A stretch of 19,958 nucleotides of DNA, taken from contig CAYGKP010000020.1 of NCBI GenBank assembly GCA_964350605.1, positions 1-19,958 on the forward strand, given 5' to 3'. Position numbers and translations under genes: made by a program. This document shows positions 14,446 through 19,958 of the stretch, one piece after another. Each line of letters starts with the position of its first letter. The stretch's first letter is position 1. Source of the DNA: CAYGKP01 sp964350605. Lineage in GTDB: Bacteria > Bacteroidota > Bacteroidia > Cytophagales > JAAEPT01. The notes below the pieces were generated by a model. That model was not told where the DNA came from, did not search any database, and saw only the letters and a list, made by a program, of their open reading frames with translations.

Positions 14446-15528
14446 TTAAGGGTTGGGATCCGAGAACTTGGGGTTCGTCAGAAAGGTGTTGTCGGTCAGG
14501 GTGTGGAGAAAGGCGATGATGTCGGCCTTCTCTTGGGTTGTTAGGTCCAGCTGCGTCCCGCTGGGCGTGTTCGAGGCCACAATGATTAGGGGGCTGAGCG
14601 TCGCAGAACTCTGGATGTGCTCGTTGTAATGATCGAGCACATCTTCCAGCGTTGCGAATCGTCCGTCGTGCATGTAGGGCGCGGTCACCGCGATGTTGCG
14701 CATCGAAGGGGTGCGGAACTTCCCGACATCACCAGGCTGCCCGGTGACCACCGAGAAACCAGGTGCTGGACTCGTCTCTAGGCCATTGTTGTGGAACTGT
14801 GCATCAGTAGTCAAGAAGCCGGTATGGCAGTCCCCACAGTTTCCCCCCCGAAGCGGCGGCGCAAAGCCCGGCTCGGGGTGGGTAAAGAACAAATTTAATC
14901 CGCGCTGCTCTTGCGTCGTCAAGGTCGCTTCGCCCCGCAGGAACTGATCGTACTTCGAGTTGCTGGAAATCATCGTTCGTTGAAACTGCGAGAGTGCTTT
15001 GGCAATGCGGCTTGCGTCGATGCCGGGGCTTCCGAACGCATTCTCGAATCGCTGCACATACGCCGGGTTGTCCTGCAGCCGGGCAATGGCTTGAGCAATG
15101 GGCAAGTTCATCTCGTTGGCTGCTTCGATGGGCTGGATGGCTTGGATTTCCAAACTCAACGTGCGCCCATTCCAGAAGAAACGATTGACCCACAGCAGGT
15201 TCTGTAAGGGCATGGTCGAGATGCCCACGTTCGCCCCACCGATCCCCTGAGCCAGCGCGCGACCGTCGGTAAAGGCGAGACTCTGCTGATGGCACGACCC
15301 GCAGGACACCGTTGAGTCCGCCGAGATTGTTTTCTCATAGAAGAGGAACCGCCCCAGTTCGACCACCTCGCGGTCCATCGGGTTGTCCGAAGGAATCGTG
15401 AAGCTGCCGTAATAGCTTGGCGCTCCAATCAGGAACACTTCCTCGGGCGTAGGCATGGCTACCTCATCCTCAATCTTACAAGAAGACAGGGCGAACAGAA
15501 CCAGCAGAATCCAAACGGGAAATTTCAT
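14446..15528 (-). CDS. Di-haem cytochrome c peroxidase-family lipoprotein, MbnH-like (first copy)
   Basis: The 360-residue product has a lipoprotein signal (FALSSC, lipid Cys at 17), two haem-c motifs, CGSCH (76-80) and CGDCH (231-235), and the C-terminal block FRTPSMRNIAVTAPYMHDGRF shared with the other copy. Compared with that copy it carries a longer segment before the second haem (HPEPGFAPPLRGGN), lacks the HQHHNNGL run (it has AQFHNNGL), and ends FLTNPKFSDPNP. It probably acts in the periplasm on MbnP or detoxifies peroxide. Its stop lies 23 nt before the MbnP start, where GGAG (about 9 nt before the ATG) could serve as a ribosome site. A 95-base spacer packed with dyad symmetry separates it from the upstream small membrane protein gene and may hold its own control region. 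Confidence 0.9.
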   Translation of the reverse strand: MKFPVWILLVLFALSSCKIEDEVAMPTPEEVFLIGAPSYYGSFTIPSDNPMDREVVELGRFLFYEKTISADSTVSCGSCHQQSLAFTDGRALAQGIGGANVGISTMPLQNLLWVNRFFWNGRTLSLEIQAIQPIEAANEMNLPIAQAIARLQDNPAYVQRFENAFGSPGIDASRIAKALSQFQRTMISSNSKYDQFLRGEATLTTQEQRGLNLFFTHPEPGFAPPLRGGNCGDCHTGFLTTDAQFHNNGLETSPAPGFSVVTGQPGDVGKFRTPSMRNIAVTAPYMHDGRFATLEDVLDHYNEHIQSSATLSPLIIVASNTPSGTQLDLTTQEKADIIAFLHTLTDNTFLTNPKFSDPNP

Positions 15529-15548
15529 TGCAGTAACCTAACGTGCTT

Positions 15549-15571
15549 TTGGTTCATGACTTATGAACCAA
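15549..15571. repeat. Perfect 9-bp inverted repeat before the first MbnH-like gene
   Basis: TTGGTTCAT (15549-15557), a 5-base loop GACTT, and ATGAACCAA (15563-15571) are exact reverse complements. The element ends 20 nt before the MbnH ATG on the minus strand. No T-run follows, so an operator or a leader hairpin is more likely than a terminator. Confidence 0.65.
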
Positions 15572-15597
15572 CTCGAGCGCACAATGTGCCCCCGAGT
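15571..15597. promoter_or_regulatory. Interrupted 27-bp dyad, candidate operator
   Basis: The outer arms ACTCG (15571-15575) and CGAGT (15593-15597) and the inner arms GCACA (15579-15583) and TGTGC (15585-15589) share the same centre, A15584, with 3-base gaps on each side. The single central base cannot form an RNA loop, so a DNA-binding dimer site fits better than a hairpin. It adjoins the 9-bp inverted repeat at 15549-15571. Confidence 0.45.
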
Positions 15598-15623
15598 GTA
15601 AGGGTACCTACCCAACGGGTGCG

Positions 15624-15998
15624 TTAGGCGAGCGGCGGCGGAGTGCCTGGGGCGACAAAAGTGCCTCGGTAAAAGTCTTCTGGCGCAGGGCCGAAGGTCG
15701 ATTCCTTCGTGAGGACCGGTGAGCGAAAGCTCAATTCAACTTCCGGTGCGAGGTAGTCGAGGCTGATCGATGTACTGGCCGACAAGGGCAGTTCTTCGGA
15801 CGACTGGTGATCGGCCACCTGTTTTTCCCAGACACAGTGGGCCCGGCAAAGGGGGGCTTTTGTGGGGTCGGTGCGCACCTCGCAGCGCGTGGCCGCCAGC
15901 TGGTCGCGCTGGGCGTCGAATCGCGCACGCAGGAGCGTTAAGCTGAACACGTTCAGACTTACGAGCAGGAGCAATGCGAGGGCGGCCAAGCGATTCAC
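15624..15998 (-). CDS. Small membrane-anchored protein with C-x11-C-x3-C motif
   Basis: The 124-residue product from the GTG at 15998 has one N-terminal hydrophobic helix (about 4-23) and then C39, C51 and C55 in RCEVRTDPTKAPLCRAHC, followed by a WEKQV helix and a polar tail ending FYRGTFVAPGTPPPLA. The layout resembles a group of small Bacteroidota proteins with one helix, a Cys-x9-11-Cys-x3-Cys (CNGKC-like) motif and a Phe-x-x-Pro-Pro end that occur beside TonB receptor or metal genes. Function is unknown; thiol metal binding is inference. The start is chosen because GGAG and a perfect TACCTTTG box stand immediately before it; a TTG at 16013 is the alternative. It heads the minus arm of the divergent metal locus. 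Confidence 0.7.
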   Translation of the reverse strand: MNRLAALALLLLVSLNVFSLTLLRARFDAQRDQLAATRCEVRTDPTKAPLCRAHCVWEKQVADHQSSEELPLSASTSISLDYLAPEVELSFRSPVLTKESTFGPAPEDFYRGTFVAPGTPPPLA

Positions 15999-16002
15999 CT
16001 CC

Positions 16003-16010
16003 CAAAGGTA
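16003..16010 (-). promoter_or_regulatory. -7 box of the minus (MbnP/MbnH) arm
   Basis: TACCTTTG on the minus strand is an exact TAnnTTTG match. Only GGAG separates it from the GTG at 15998, so a transcript starting here would be leaderless or nearly so. I see no clear TTG at -33. Confidence 0.5.
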
Positions 16011-16022
16011 CAAACCAATTCC

Positions 16023-16030
16023 TACCTTTG
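16023..16030 (+). promoter_or_regulatory. -7 box of the plus (TonB receptor) arm
   Basis: TACCTTTG on the plus strand is an exact TAnnTTTG match ending 6 nt before the ATG at 16037. This again implies an almost leaderless transcript. It is the mirror image of the minus-arm box. No TTG stands at the usual -33 distance. Confidence 0.5.
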
Positions 16031-16036
16031 GGGCAC

Positions 16037-16375
16037 ATGAGGCTTCGTTCTTTGTTTCGCCAAACCTCCGCAGGAGTTCTCCTGAGCCTGTTCGTCGTTG
16101 TGGCGATGGCTCAGGGGCTGCACCGCGCGTCGCATTTGTGCGAACATCAGACGAGCCATATTGCCTCGCAGCATGAGCAGTGGCTCGGGGGCGAGCACGA
16201 GTATTGTGCGCTTTGCGATCTATCGGTTCTGCCGGTCTTCCACCTGAGCGATCCGGCGGAAGTCAAGGCTCCGACCCTGGACCAGCCGCACGCCGAAGCC
16301 CTCGGCCTTGTTCAGCCGTTCCAACACCGCGCGGCCGAGTACACCGCGCTGCGCGGCCCACCGACACAGGCGTAA
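16037..16375 (+). CDS. His/Cys-rich small secreted protein (DUF2946-like layout)
   Basis: The 112-residue product has a hydrophobic export signal (about 12-26). It then has a cluster of possible metal ligands: H29, H33, C35, H37, H41, H46, H54, C57 and C60, the last two in EYCALCDL. It ends LRGPPTQA. A signal peptide, a CxxC and a terminal R-G/A-P-P are the layout of DUF2946-type proteins found before copper-related TonB receptors in proteobacteria; similarity is by pattern only. A periplasmic metal-binding role is inferred. The ATG at 16037 is chosen because the -7 box lies 6 nt before it; the frame stays open further upstream but would run through the promoter. It is followed after 81 nt by the TonB receptor. 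Confidence 0.72.
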   Translation: MRLRSLFRQTSAGVLLSLFVVVAMAQGLHRASHLCEHQTSHIASQHEQWLGGEHEYCALCDLSVLPVFHLSDPAEVKAPTLDQPHAEALGLVQPFQHRAAEYTALRGPPTQA

Positions 16376-16404
16376 CCCCAGCCGCCCGTCGGCTTGTTGC
16401 ATCC

Positions 16405-16420
16405 CCTTCACTGGTGAAGG
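16405..16420. promoter_or_regulatory. 16-bp dyad upstream of the TonB receptor gene
   Basis: CCTTCAC (16405-16411), the centre TG, and GTGAAGG (16414-16420) form an exact 7-bp dyad in the 81-base spacer, 36 nt before the receptor start. The two-base centre favours a protein-binding site over a hairpin. Function is unproven. Confidence 0.4.
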
Positions 16421-16456
16421 CGGTGCCCGTCTCTGTATTCTCTGACTTTCCATTCC

Positions 16457-18520
16457 ATGCCGCGTTTTCCAGGCGTGGCGGTGGTGCTTTTGGGGCTGTT
16501 GCTTCCTTTTGCGCCAGCGCTGGCCCAACGTTCCGATACCCTCGAAGCGGTTTCCATCGGTGTTCACCCGAAGGGAACCGAGGAGTCTGTGGTGCCCGAT
16601 GCGCAGGTAAGCGAGGAGGCTCACCGCGAGTCCCGTGGGGCACCCCTCGCCGAGCAGTTGTCCTCGTTGCCGGGTGTTCGTTCGCTCAGTACGGGCAAGG
16701 GCATTCAGAAACCGATCCTGCATGGGCTGTATGGGCAACGTGTGCTGATCTTGGTCGATGGGTTGCGCCTCGAGGGGCAAGCCTGGGGCCAGGAGCATGG
16801 CCCGGAGATGGATGCCTTCGTTGCCGACCAGCTTCGGGTGGAGTACGGGGCCAGCAGCGTGCGCTACGGCTCGGATGCCATTGCGGGCGCGGTGCTAGTG
16901 GAAGCCGACCCCTTGCCTGTGGATTCCGGCTTCGGCGGCGTCGCTGAGGTAATGGGTCGGTCGAACGGTGCGGCCTTTGCGCACCACCTGCGGTTGGAAG
17001 GTTCGCCGAAGGGTGTGCCGCTTGGAGTTCGTGTGCAGGGTACCTATCGCCAGGCTGGCACGACCCGCACACCGCGCTACTGGTTAGAGAATACGGCGTT
17101 GGAGGAGTACAACGTCACCGGCTCGCTCGGTTGGCAGGCGGATCGTTGGAACGTGCAGTTGGACGCAACGCGCTACCAAACGACTGTCGGCATCTTCCGG
17201 GGTTCGCACATCGGCAACCTGACCGATTTGCAGAATGCCTTAGCAGCGGATCGGCCGAATACCGAGGACGAGTTTTCCTACGCCATCGACCGCCCCTATC
17301 AGTCGGTGGTCCACAACAGCTTCCGCGCCAAAGGCGAGTTGGATGTGGGCTTTGGGACGCTGCACGGCTACACCTCCTACCAAATCGACGAACGGGAGGA
17401 GTTCGACGTGCGCCAGTCCTCGCTCAGTACCACGCGCCCGGCACTGGACCTTCGGCTCACCACCTGGGTCTCGGAACTGAGCTTGAAGCACCGCCCGCTG
17501 TGGGGTTTGCGTGGCGAGTTGGGGTGGCAGGGCATCTGGCAGCAGAACATCTACCAGGGCCGCCAATTCATCCCAAACTTCACCAGCACGCAACATGGGG
17601 TGTACCTCATCGAGCGGCGGCCCTTCGAGACCATCACGTTGGAAAGTGGGCTGCGTTACGACCGCAAGGTGATGACCGTCAAGCGGATCGAGAACAACGA
17701 CCAAGTTGTGGTGTCCGACTATGCCTTCGACAACCTCTCGGCTCAAGTGGGTGCGATTCTGCATCCCCAGGAGACCTGGGACCTGCATGTGGTGGTTGCC
17801 CGGGGCTGGCGTGCGCCGCATGTTGCGGAGTTGTTCTCCGATGGCTTGCATCATGGCGCGGCAGCCATTGAGGAAGGGGATTCCACCCTTGGCGAGGAAC
17901 GAGTCTGGAGCCTGACGATGAGCTATTCCCAGCAAGTGGGCGAGGACTTCTCCTTTCAGCTTGTTGGCTATCGCTACTGGTTCGACGGCTACATCGCGCT
18001 GGTGCCAACGGCCGAAACACAATTGACCATTCGAGGGGCTTTCCCCACGTTCGCCTACACGCAGGTGCCCGCCGTACTCACGGGCCTTGACGCGCAGGCG
18101 CAGTGGGATTTGTATGCCCGCTGGCGACTGCTTGCGAAGGCATCACTACTACATGGGTGGGATCAGGAGAACGAGCAAGCGCTCCCCTTCCTGCCTCCCC
18201 AACAATACGAGGCGCGTCTGCGCCATCAGTTTGGAGGATCCGATGGGCCTTACGTCAAATTCACGGCCCAGTACACGGTTCGCCAGCACCTGTGGGTGCC
18301 GACGGACTACGCGCCTCCGCCGGAGGGCTACTGGCTCTTCGGCTTACACGCCGGGACGACGCTACAGCTGGGAAACCAGCCTGCGGAAGTCGGCCTGGGC
18401 ATTTCCAATCTCTTTAACAATGCTTACCGGGACTACCTGAATCGCCTGCGCTACTACGCGGACGAGGCAGGGACCGACGTCATGCTTCGCGTGGCGGTTC
18501 CGTTCGGCACAACCAATTGA
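16457..18520 (+). CDS. TonB-dependent outer-membrane receptor, probably for metal or metal chelate
   Basis: The 687-residue protein has a signal peptide (cleavage near residue 23-24), then directly the plug domain without the carboxypeptidase-regulatory-like domain often found in Bacteroidota receptors. Plug landmarks are GAPLAEQLSSLPGVRSLSTG (61-80), the highly conserved GIQKPILHGLYGQRVLILVD (82-101) and RVEYGASSVRYGSDAIAGAV. The 22-strand barrel follows, and the C-terminal strands include LNRLRYYADEAGTDVMLRVAVPF. The HGLYGQRVLIL plus EHGPEMDAF pattern is shared with copper/zinc-type receptors as I recall them. The neighbours (His/Cys-rich protein upstream, acidic lipoprotein 5 nt downstream, MbnP/MbnH arm divergent) support metal uptake, most likely copper, but the ligand is inferred. 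Confidence 0.9.
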   Translation: MPRFPGVAVVLLGLLLPFAPALAQRSDTLEAVSIGVHPKGTEESVVPDAQVSEEAHRESRGAPLAEQLSSLPGVRSLSTGKGIQKPILHGLYGQRVLILVDGLRLEGQAWGQEHGPEMDAFVADQLRVEYGASSVRYGSDAIAGAVLVEADPLPVDSGFGGVAEVMGRSNGAAFAHHLRLEGSPKGVPLGVRVQGTYRQAGTTRTPRYWLENTALEEYNVTGSLGWQADRWNVQLDATRYQTTVGIFRGSHIGNLTDLQNALAADRPNTEDEFSYAIDRPYQSVVHNSFRAKGELDVGFGTLHGYTSYQIDEREEFDVRQSSLSTTRPALDLRLTTWVSELSLKHRPLWGLRGELGWQGIWQQNIYQGRQFIPNFTSTQHGVYLIERRPFETITLESGLRYDRKVMTVKRIENNDQVVVSDYAFDNLSAQVGAILHPQETWDLHVVVARGWRAPHVAELFSDGLHHGAAAIEEGDSTLGEERVWSLTMSYSQQVGEDFSFQLVGYRYWFDGYIALVPTAETQLTIRGAFPTFAYTQVPAVLTGLDAQAQWDLYARWRLLAKASLLHGWDQENEQALPFLPPQQYEARLRHQFGGSDGPYVKFTAQYTVRQHLWVPTDYAPPPEGYWLFGLHAGTTLQLGNQPAEVGLGISNLFNNAYRDYLNRLRYYADEAGTDVMLRVAVPFGTTN

Positions 18521-18525
18521 TACCA

Positions 18526-19146
18526 ATGAAACACGTATTGAAACATTCCCTTCTCTTGGGCGCCGCAGTGGCGGCCCTCACCAGTTGTAATAAAGACGAC
18601 GACACGCCCGGCCCGGTCAACGAACCGGAGGTCATCACTTCGCTGGGCATCATCATCTTTGAGGCCAGTGCACCTGGCACACCAATCGATACGGTCTGGT
18701 TCCGCGATCCGGATGGGGAAGGTGGAAACCCACCGACCGTTGAAGAGACAATGACGCTTAACTCGAGCACCAACTATTTGGGCCGCGTACTGATTCTCAA
18801 TGAAACGGAAGTGTTACTGGAGGATGCCGTGGCTTCGGATTTCTTGGACGAAGAGTTCAACAAGACCCTGGAGGTCGAAGAGGAGGATGATGAGCATCAG
18901 CTCTTCTACGTCGACTCACCGGGGACCTTGTGGACGGCTTTTTCCTACACCGATATGGATGACAACACGGACCCCATTGGGCTGGAGTTCTCGTTCACCA
19001 CAGGTTCGGCGGGCAGTGGTACGCTGCAAGTGACCTTGATCCACGAGCCGGATAAAGGAGCTTCGGGGGTCAGCAGTGGCGATCCAACCAATGCAGGCGG
19101 AGAGACCGACGTTGATGTGACCTTCAATGTAACGATCAACCCCTAG
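18526..19146 (+). CDS. Acidic lipoprotein, 'type 1 periplasmic binding fold superfamily' protein of TonB receptor loci
   Basis: The 206-residue product has a lipoprotein signal with C21 followed by NKDDD. The body is very acidic, with TVWFRDPDGEGG, LNETEVLLED and an EEEDDEHQLFY run (118-128), and ends with HEPDKG (173-178) and AGGETDVDVTF (190-200). Flavobacterial proteins with the same blocks (EEVEEEAEEHQFF, LRHEPxK, AGGETDI) are commonly annotated as type 1 periplasmic binding fold superfamily proteins and stand next to TonB receptors. The acidic and His residues could bind cations at the outer-membrane periplasmic face; that is inference. The ATG at 18526 lies 5 nt after the receptor stop, so the two are co-transcribed. 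A strong hairpin follows 25 nt after the stop. Confidence 0.82.
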   Translation: MKHVLKHSLLLGAAVAALTSCNKDDDTPGPVNEPEVITSLGIIIFEASAPGTPIDTVWFRDPDGEGGNPPTVEETMTLNSSTNYLGRVLILNETEVLLEDAVASDFLDEEFNKTLEVEEEDDEHQLFYVDSPGTLWTAFSYTDMDDNTDPIGLEFSFTTGSAGSGTLQVTLIHEPDKGASGVSSGDPTNAGGETDVDVTFNVTINP

Positions 19147-19171
19147 TACGAACCCCATACTTACTGAATGC

Positions 19172-19200
19172 GAGTGGCCCTGCCTTAGGTAGGGCCACTC
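19172..19200 (+). terminator. Intrinsic terminator-like hairpin after the receptor operon
   Basis: GAGTGGCCCT (19172-19181) and AGGGCCACTC (19191-19200) are exact reverse complements. The stem extends inward by GCC/GGT with one G-U pair, leaving a TTA loop: about 13 base pairs and GC-rich. What follows (ATCGTTCTTGG) is only modestly T-rich. Its place between the receptor operon and the next gene supports transcription ending here. Confidence 0.7.
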
Positions 19201-19258
19201 ATCGTTCTTGGCACTTATCCGTATCTTTATATCATAAATGCCTGATTATCAGACGCGG

Positions 19259-19958
19259 ATGATAAAATTATACGCACTCCTTTTTTTATTGGCTCTCGCT
19301 TGGCCGATTCAAGCACAAATTATTGGCTTCCAAGGCTTCGAGACCCGTGGTGACGAGCATACCTACACCCAGTCCGATTGGATCGCCGATGGGTTCACAG
19401 TTCCTTGGGTCAATGGATTTGACCAGAATCGTTGCTTGGTCGATGATGCCTATGCCTTCAGTGGTTCCAACTCCTTGCGGGTGTTCTATCCAGCAGGAGA
19501 ATATGGCCCCGGCGGAACGGGGGGGCAGGCGCCCTTGATGGTCCCCGGTCGCCAAGAGTATTTCATCAGCTACTCATTTCGCATGAGTGACAACTTCAGT
19601 TGGGGCACCACTAACGAAGGAGGAAAATTGCCCGGCTTGTCTGGCGGTGCGCGCTGCAGCGGTTGCAACGCCGTTTGCGATGGGACCGAAGGTTTCAGTT
19701 GCCGCTTGATGTGGCGCCCAGGTGGTCGTTTGGTGCTCTACCTCTATCACATGGACAAAGGGGGAACCTGTGGGGACAACCTAACCCTGCAAGACGCGGG
19801 CAACAACGACGTGTACGTGAATCCGGGCGAGTGGTACACGGTGACCCAGCGCGTGCGGGTCAATACCGGGTCGAACCATGACGGGGAGGTCGAGTTGTGG
19901 CTCAATGGCGTACCGGCCTTATTGGTTGAAAACCTACAGTTTGTCAACAATGGCGACC
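19259..19958 (+). CDS. Secreted polysaccharide lyase, PL14-like, N-terminal part
   Basis: The frame is open from the ATG at 19259 to the right edge (233 codons) and continues outside the window. A signal peptide (about 1-18, MIKLYALLFLLALAWPIQAQ) is followed by IIGFQGFET. The catalytic-type core has EYFISYSFRM, then GGKLPGLSGG (121-130) and GFSCRLMWRPGGRLVLYLYH. The GGKLPGL block and the F-S-x-R-x-M-W-R stretch are hallmarks of PL14-type alginate/glucuronan lyases and related heparin-lyase-fold proteins. K123 corresponds to the conserved basic residue. An insertion rich in cysteine (RCSGCNAVCDG) lies just after the motif. The C-terminus, where a type IX secretion sorting domain might be, is not visible. 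The substrate is probably a uronate-containing polysaccharide. Confidence 0.78.
   Translation, partial: MIKLYALLFLLALAWPIQAQIIGFQGFETRGDEHTYTQSDWIADGFTVPWVNGFDQNRCLVDDAYAFSGSNSLRVFYPAGEYGPGGTGGQAPLMVPGRQEYFISYSFRMSDNFSWGTTNEGGKLPGLSGGARCSGCNAVCDGTEGFSCRLMWRPGGRLVLYLYHMDKGGTCGDNLTLQDAGNNDVYVNPGEWYTVTQRVRVNTGSNHDGEVELWLNGVPALLVENLQFVNNGD

Larger units (their letters stand above)
16001..16032. repeat. Perfect 10-bp inverted repeat spanning the divergent promoter region
   Basis: CCCAAAGGTA (16001-16010) and TACCTTTGGG (16023-16032) are exact reverse complements around a 12-base centre. Each arm contains one TAnnTTTG -7 box. The whole repeat fits in the 38 bases between the starts of the divergent small-protein genes, so it is a good candidate for a shared operator or overlapping promoter pair. 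Confidence 0.75.

Noticed and set aside
16180..16947. Plus-strand open frame of 255 codons across the small His/Cys gene and the start of the TonB receptor gene
   Set aside because: It runs out of frame through two better-supported genes, is rich in Arg/Gly/Ser, and has no motif or signal peptide.
19246..19265. Inverted repeat TTATCA / TGATAA around the start codon of the PL14-like gene
   Set aside because: Six-bp AT-rich arms with an 8-base gap are expected by chance in this locally AT-rich spacer. The possible -7 box TATCTTTA (19222-19229) also has a mismatch in the final G and no -33 TTG at a good distance.
1..19958. tRNA, rRNA, CRISPR arrays, insertion sequences, phage or integron signatures
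   Set aside because: I looked for clover-leaf segments, evenly spaced direct repeats, transposase or integrase motifs and terminal repeats and saw none; almost all bases are in ordinary chromosomal-type genes.

Overview
This window looks like a Bacteroidota chromosome segment with high GC for that phylum, roughly 55-60% by eye. The evidence is exact TAnnTTTG -7 boxes before several genes, lipoproteins beginning Cys-Asn-Lys-Asp-Asp, few Shine-Dalgarno sites, and families typical of the phylum (MbnP/MbnH pairs, a phosphate-porin-like barrel, an SDR-SRPBCC-photolyase set). I cannot place it below phylum. Coding density is very high. No stretch of 300 bases lacks a gene, and neighbours often overlap: a shared CATG at two divergent starts, shared stop codons, and a 42-base tail-to-tail overlap.

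Layout. 1-1139 (minus): clpS, recR and the start of a class I aminotransferase that has its own promoter. 1229-2707 (plus): a sodium:solute symporter. 2666-4882 (minus): a GH9 glycosidase, a 50-residue membrane protein and an alkyltransferase-like protein, apparently one operon. 4881-8696 (plus): a secreted thioredoxin-fold protein, an outer-membrane porin and a CapA-type protein. 8693-15998 (minus): a long gene string. Read in the direction of transcription it is a small Cys-motif membrane protein, a di-haem MbnH/cytochrome-c-peroxidase lipoprotein, MbnP, a second MbnH, a Cys-motif beta-barrel, SRPBCC, SDR and an FeS photolyase. 16037-19146 (plus): the divergent arm, with a His/Cys-rich small secreted protein, a TonB-dependent receptor and an acidic lipoprotein. 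A strong hairpin follows. 19259-end: the start of a secreted PL14-like polysaccharide lyase.

The most interesting part is 11481-19146. It resembles a copper or other metal acquisition locus: a TonB receptor for outer-membrane uptake, MbnP with two different MbnH-type di-haem enzymes, and several small Cys/His proteins. The two arms diverge from a perfect 10-bp inverted repeat (16001-16032) in which each arm contains one arm's -7 box, only 4-6 nt from the respective start codons. This suggests shared control and nearly leaderless transcripts. The 95-base spacer between the first and second genes of the minus arm is packed with dyad symmetry. A photolyase module (SRPBCC-SDR-photolyase) follows the metal arm with almost no gap, and its SDR lacks the catalytic tyrosine. 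Functions come from reading motifs by eye; no database search was made.
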